A program made the translations under genes and the position numbers. Positions 14,524 to 17,770 of a stretch of 17,770 nucleotides of DNA are shown one piece after another (positions within the stretch are counted from its first letter, which is position 1; each line of letters starts with the position of its first letter). Location: positions 1-17,770 of the forward strand of contig JACPXN010000019.1 in assembly GCA_016196515.1 (NCBI GenBank), given 5' to 3'. Below the pieces are notes generated by a model. The model was given only the letters and a program-made list of their open reading frames with translations, was not told the origin of the DNA and did no database searches. This DNA comes from Candidatus Omnitrophota bacterium. GTDB lineage: Bacteria > Omnitrophota > Gorgyraeia > Zapsychrales > Fredricksoniimonadaceae.

Positions 14524-16548
14524 ATGGCGGCTGAGCAAAACAAATTCATCCATCGTGATCTAAGCTGGCTGGCGTTCAACCGGCGGGTGCTGGAAGAGGC
14601 GGCGGACGAGCATAATCCCTTGCTGGAGCGTCTGCGCTTTTTGGCCATTTTTACCAGTAATCTTGATGAGTTTTTTATGGTGCGGGTGGCCGGCGTCAAG
14701 AAACTGTTGGCCTCCGGTTATAATCGCCGCGACCCGTTCGGGGTTTATCCCCAGGACCTTTTAGCGGCGCTCAAATCGGCTACGGACGCGCTCCTGAAGG
14801 ATTTCTACGCTGTCTACGGCAATTCGATCAGGTCCGCAATGGACGCCGCGAAAATTTACCTGCGCACTCCGGCAGAGTTGGGCCCCGACCAGAAAAAATA
14901 CGTCAAACGGTTTTTTGACACGACGCTGTTTCCCATCATGACGCCCATGGCCGTGGACCAGGGGCACCCCTTTCCGGTGCTGCCGTCCAAGACCATGGCC
15001 TTTGCGGTGAGCATTTTGCGTTCGGACACGGACCATTTGGCGATCCTGCCCGTCCCTAAGGCCGTGGGGCGGCTTCTGAAAGTCCCGGCCGAAGGGGACG
15101 AATTTTGTTTTGTGCTGACGGAAGCGCTGATCCGTGAGAATTTGAAAGAGTTCTTTAAGGGTTACAAGATCCAGGGGGAAACCTTGTTCCGCCTTCTGCG
15201 TGACAGCGAACTGGATATCGACGAGGAATACGCGCCCAATCTCCTGAAGGCCATGGAGAAGGAATTGAAAAAACGCTCCGTCGCCCGCAGTGTGCACTTG
15301 CAGATGGAGGAGGCGGCCTTGCCGGAATTGGTGAAAGTCATTTGTGAGGGTCTGGATTTCCCCAAAGAAGAGACCGTGATGGTGAGCGCACAGCTGGACC
15401 TGACCTATTTGTACGATATGGCCCTGGGTGTGGACAGGCCGGAGCTGCGTTTCGCTTCTTTTTCCCCGTCCAGGACCGCGTATGAAAATATTTTTGAAAA
15501 GATCAAGGAAGAGGATTTTATCATCCATTTGCCGTTCCAGTCGTTCTTTCCGACGGTCGATCTCGTCCAGGCCGCGGCCAAAGACCCGGATGTCCTGGCC
15601 GTCAAGATGACGCTGTACCGTACCGACGAGGATTCTGCCATCATCCGGGCGCTGACCGAGGCGGCCAAACGCGGCAAACAGGTGACGGTGGTCGTTGAGA
15701 TCAAGGCCCGGTTCGAAGAGGAAAAGAACATCCAATGGGCCCGCGACCTTGAGCAGGCGGGATGCCATGTCATTTACGGCATCGCGGGCTTAAAGATCCA
15801 TTCCAAGATGACCCTGGTCGTGCGCAAGGAAGAGGGCCGCATCCGTCGTTATGTGCATTTGTCCACGGGCAATTACAATGAAAAGACCGCGTGCGTTTAT
15901 GCCGACATCGGGTATTTCACCGCCAACGACGATTTTGCCCGCGACATCGCCGACGTGTTCAACGTCATCACCGGGTATTCTTTGCCCTCACCCTGGAAGA
16001 GGGTCATTTCCTCGCCGCACGATCTGCGCAAATATTTTTTTGACCTCATCGACAAGGAGATCGGGTTCCAAAGGGAACACAAGAACGGGACGATCTTCGC
16101 CAAGATGAACTCGCTGGAAGATGTGCAGGTCATTGAGAAATTGTACGCGGCGTCCCAGGCCGGGGTAAAAATCAAACTCATCGTGCGCGGCATCTGCTGC
16201 CTGGCGCCGGGTGTTGAGGGTTTGAGCGAAAATATCGAGGTCAGAAGTGTTGTCGGGCGTTTCCTGGAACATTCGCGCGTGTTTTTGTTCAACAATAACG
16301 GTGCGTCCCCGCGTGTTTTTTTGTCGTCGGCCGACTGGATGACGCGCAATTTCGACCGGCGCGTGGAACTTTTATTTGAGATCACCAAGCCCGAGATCAA
16401 ATCGCATTTGCAGTTTGTCCTGGACAATTATTGGCGCGACACGCGTAAAAGCCGGTGTCTGGGCCCGGAGGGGACGTATGCCCGTTTGCCCAAAGGCGGG
16501 CAGGCCTTTGACGCGCAGGACTATTTCATCAACCACTACACACGCTAA
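14524..16548 (+). CDS. ppk1: Polyphosphate kinase 1
   Basis: Reversibly makes inorganic polyphosphate from ATP. The 674 residues fit PPK1. The N-terminal domain begins FIHRDLSWLAFNRRVLEEA, followed by FLAIFTSNLDEFFMVRVAG. The head domain follows. The two C-terminal phospholipase-D-like domains hold the catalytic histidines: His426 in LKIHSKMTLVV (the autophosphorylated one) and His583 in FLEHSRVFLF. Their 157-residue spacing equals that of the two E. coli histidines (435 and 592). HLSTGNYNEKTA and the ending SADWMTRNFDRRVELLFEI also match the family. A weak ACAGGA lies at about 14513-14518. The stop is followed at once by the ATG of the ROK kinase, so ppk and the sugar kinase are translationally linked. 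Confidence 0.97.
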   Translation: MAAEQNKFIHRDLSWLAFNRRVLEEAADEHNPLLERLRFLAIFTSNLDEFFMVRVAGVKKLLASGYNRRDPFGVYPQDLLAALKSATDALLKDFYAVYGNSIRSAMDAAKIYLRTPAELGPDQKKYVKRFFDTTLFPIMTPMAVDQGHPFPVLPSKTMAFAVSILRSDTDHLAILPVPKAVGRLLKVPAEGDEFCFVLTEALIRENLKEFFKGYKIQGETLFRLLRDSELDIDEEYAPNLLKAMEKELKKRSVARSVHLQMEEAALPELVKVICEGLDFPKEETVMVSAQLDLTYLYDMALGVDRPELRFASFSPSRTAYENIFEKIKEEDFIIHLPFQSFFPTVDLVQAAAKDPDVLAVKMTLYRTDEDSAIIRALTEAAKRGKQVTVVVEIKARFEEEKNIQWARDLEQAGCHVIYGIAGLKIHSKMTLVVRKEEGRIRRYVHLSTGNYNEKTACVYADIGYFTANDDFARDIADVFNVITGYSLPSPWKRVISSPHDLRKYFFDLIDKEIGFQREHKNGTIFAKMNSLEDVQVIEKLYAASQAGVKIKLIVRGICCLAPGVEGLSENIEVRSVVGRFLEHSRVFLFNNNGASPRVFLSSADWMTRNFDRRVELLFEITKPEIKSHLQFVLDNYWRDTRKSRCLGPEGTYARLPKGGQAFDAQDYFINHYTR

Positions 16549-17511
16549 ATGTACATCGGCATAGACATCGGCGGGACAAAGATCGCGGGAGCGTTGGTGG
16601 ATCCCGGCGGAGACATCGCCCATCGCACTAAAATCGCCACTCCTGCCGGCGTGAAGGCCAAAGATATTTATCTGTGCGTGGTCGACAGTATTGACGAATT
16701 GATGCGCATTTCAGGAGGTAAGCGCAGCCGCATCAAAGGCATCGGCCTGGGCATACCGGGCATCGTGGACACGCGCAATGACCATATCCTGGCCGCACCG
16801 AATATCCGCTTGACCGGCTTTCCTTTAAGCGCGCGGCTCAAGCGCAAATTCCGCGTGCCCGTGGCCATGACCAATGACGTCAATGCCGGTTTATTGGGTG
16901 AGGCCTGGCTGGGAGCGGCCAAGGGTTTGGACAATGTTGTCGGGCTCTTTCCGGGAACGGGCGTGGGAGGGGCGGTGATCGCCCACGGGCGGCTTTTGCT
17001 GGGCGCGCAAGGCGCCGCCACCGAACTTGGGCATATGATCATGGACGTCAACGGGCCTTTATGTCATTGCGGCAATCGCGGCTGTCTGGAGGCCCTGACC
17101 AGCCGGTGGGCCGTTGAACGCGACATCCGCATGCTGATCAGACAAGGCCGGCGCAGCATCGTCACTCGGCTCAACAAAGGCCGCCTGATCCCCATCAAAA
17201 GCCGCATCCTCAAAGAGGCATTATATCAAAAAGACCCCGTGGTCCGTCAGGTGATGACACAGGTATCCCTGGATCTGGGCAAAGCCGGTATTTCCATCAA
17301 CCATATTTTCAACCCGCGCGCCATTCTTTTGGGCGGCGGGGTGATCAAGGCCTGCGGCTGGTTCATGCTTCCCATCATCGCAAAAACCCTCAAAAGCGAC
17401 CCCTTTTTCAAGTCCTTCAACACCTGCCGCATCCTGCAATCCACCCTCGGCGACGATGCCGTGCCTTTGGGCGCGGCGCGTTTGCTGCAGCATGGTTTCG
17501 GACGTTCTTAA
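16549..17511 (+). CDS. ROK-family sugar kinase (probable glucokinase)
   Basis: 320 residues. The phosphate-binding start is MYIGIDIGGTKIAG, and the catalytic Asp110 sits in MTNDVNAG. The ATP-site loop FPGTGVGGAV (134-143) varies from the usual LGTGxGG by F-P. The sugar and zinc region ATELGHM, followed by GPLCHCGNRGCLEAL (169-183), gives the zinc ligands His162, Cys172, Cys174 and Cys179. Glucose, or another hexose such as fructose, mannose or N-acetyl sugars, is the likely substrate. Some ROK enzymes use polyphosphate as donor, but as far as I know those lack the Cys cluster, so ATP is more likely here. It begins with no gap after ppk1 and lies 43-52 nt before glgB, which links it to glycogen or storage metabolism. 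Confidence 0.9.
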   Translation: MYIGIDIGGTKIAGALVDPGGDIAHRTKIATPAGVKAKDIYLCVVDSIDELMRISGGKRSRIKGIGLGIPGIVDTRNDHILAAPNIRLTGFPLSARLKRKFRVPVAMTNDVNAGLLGEAWLGAAKGLDNVVGLFPGTGVGGAVIAHGRLLLGAQGAATELGHMIMDVNGPLCHCGNRGCLEALTSRWAVERDIRMLIRQGRRSIVTRLNKGRLIPIKSRILKEALYQKDPVVRQVMTQVSLDLGKAGISINHIFNPRAILLGGGVIKACGWFMLPIIAKTLKSDPFFKSFNTCRILQSTLGDDAVPLGAARLLQHGFGRS

Positions 17512-17527
17512 ATACGGCCAAATTTGA

Positions 17528-17556
17528 TTGAAGCACCCGTGGGCGCATACTATAAT
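17528..17556 (+). promoter_or_regulatory. Consensus promoter for glgB overlapping its upstream ATG
   Basis: -35 TTGAAG (17528-17533, 4/6), a 17-nt spacer and a perfect -10 TATAAT (17551-17556). The first ATG (17555) lies within the -10 box, while the ATG at 17564 follows after 7 nt, where transcription would begin. Confidence 0.6.
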
Positions 17557-17563
17557 GAAGCTC

Positions 17564-17770
17564 ATGCTCACGGACCACGACATCTATCTTTTTAAAGAGG
17601 GCAGCCATTTCAAACTCTACGAAAAACTGGGCGCCCATCCCATGGTTGTCGACGGAGTTGCCGGTACGCGCTTCGGCGTCTGGGCCCCCAACGCCAGGTC
17701 TGTTTCGGTCGTCGGGGACTTCAACGGCTGGGACCGCCGCGCGCATCCCTTAACGTCCCGCTGGGACTCG
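17564..17770 (+). CDS. glgB: 1,4-alpha-glucan branching enzyme, N-terminal part (cut by window end)
   Basis: Adds alpha-1,6 branches to glycogen. Only about 69 codons are in the window. MLTDHDIYLFKEGSHFKLYE then KLGAHPMVVDGVAGTRFGVW then APNARSVSVVGDFNGWDRR is the classic start of bacterial GlgB, covering the N-terminal strands of its carbohydrate-binding module 48 (GTRFGVWAPNA, VVGDFNGWD). The frame runs open to the window end. The start is either ATG 17555 (MKLMLTD) or ATG 17564 (MLTD). I prefer 17564 because the TATAAT box overlaps the earlier one. No Shine-Dalgarno sequence is visible before either ATG, so translation from a leaderless mRNA is inferred. It is last in the polyphosphate/sugar kinase group, and no terminator is seen between the ROK gene and glgB. 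Confidence 0.9.
   Translation, partial: MLTDHDIYLFKEGSHFKLYEKLGAHPMVVDGVAGTRFGVWAPNARSVSVVGDFNGWDRRAHPLTSRWDS

Overview
The window is 17,770 bases of gene-dense, moderately GC-rich bacterial chromosome (about 55-60% GC in most of the stretches I counted by hand). No rRNA, tRNA, CRISPR array, transposase or phage gene is visible. Gene content (chorismate mutase-PheA, type I-beta DAHP synthase with a ferredoxin-like N-domain, a PEGA-domain membrane protein, Cys-rich small membrane protein, PPK1) and tight gene packing suggest an uncultured Gram-negative-type lineage. My best guess is Omnitrophota (former OP3) or a relative, but this is an impression from gene style and not a phylogenetic result.

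Layout. Positions 1-8903 form one long plus-strand run: scpB (3' end) - pheA - hisC - aroF - tyrA - cmk - lepA - lepB - a chimeric membrane lipoprotein - plsY. From aroF onward most junctions overlap or have a 1-nt gap, so this reads as an operon. It combines phenylalanine/tyrosine synthesis (DAHP synthase, chorismate mutase/prephenate dehydratase, prephenate dehydrogenase, a HisC-family aminotransferase) with housekeeping genes for chromosome segregation, CMP kinase, translation GTPase EF4, signal peptidase and phospholipid acylation. A singleton of unknown function with its own promoter follows (8942-9292). A bidirectional terminator then separates it from a minus-strand pair, a membrane GT2 glycosyltransferase and a PEGA-domain protein (9334-12394). 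A divergent promoter region (12397-12443) also serves a 58-residue Cys/Met-rich membrane protein. The last block, on the plus strand, is a Ppx/GppA-like protein, polyphosphate kinase PPK1, a ROK sugar kinase and the start of glycogen branching enzyme glgB, a polyphosphate/glycogen storage cluster.

Most unusual points: (1) pheA is compositionally split, with AT-rich catalytic domains and a normal-GC ACT domain, and the break falls at the domain junction; (2) the Ppx/GppA protein beside PPK1 has lost the usual catalytic and phosphate-binding signature residues; (3) the gene between lepB and plsY looks like the C-terminal half of a CDP-alcohol phosphatidyltransferase whose catalytic half is replaced by a lipoprotein signal and a zinc knuckle; (4) the longer plus-strand gene junctions of the two operons hold small palindromes, several built on GCTTCGC/GCGAAGC, and related palindromes encode the C-terminal tail of ScpB; (5) glgB seems to be transcribed from a consensus promoter whose -10 box overlaps an upstream ATG, predicting a leaderless mRNA.
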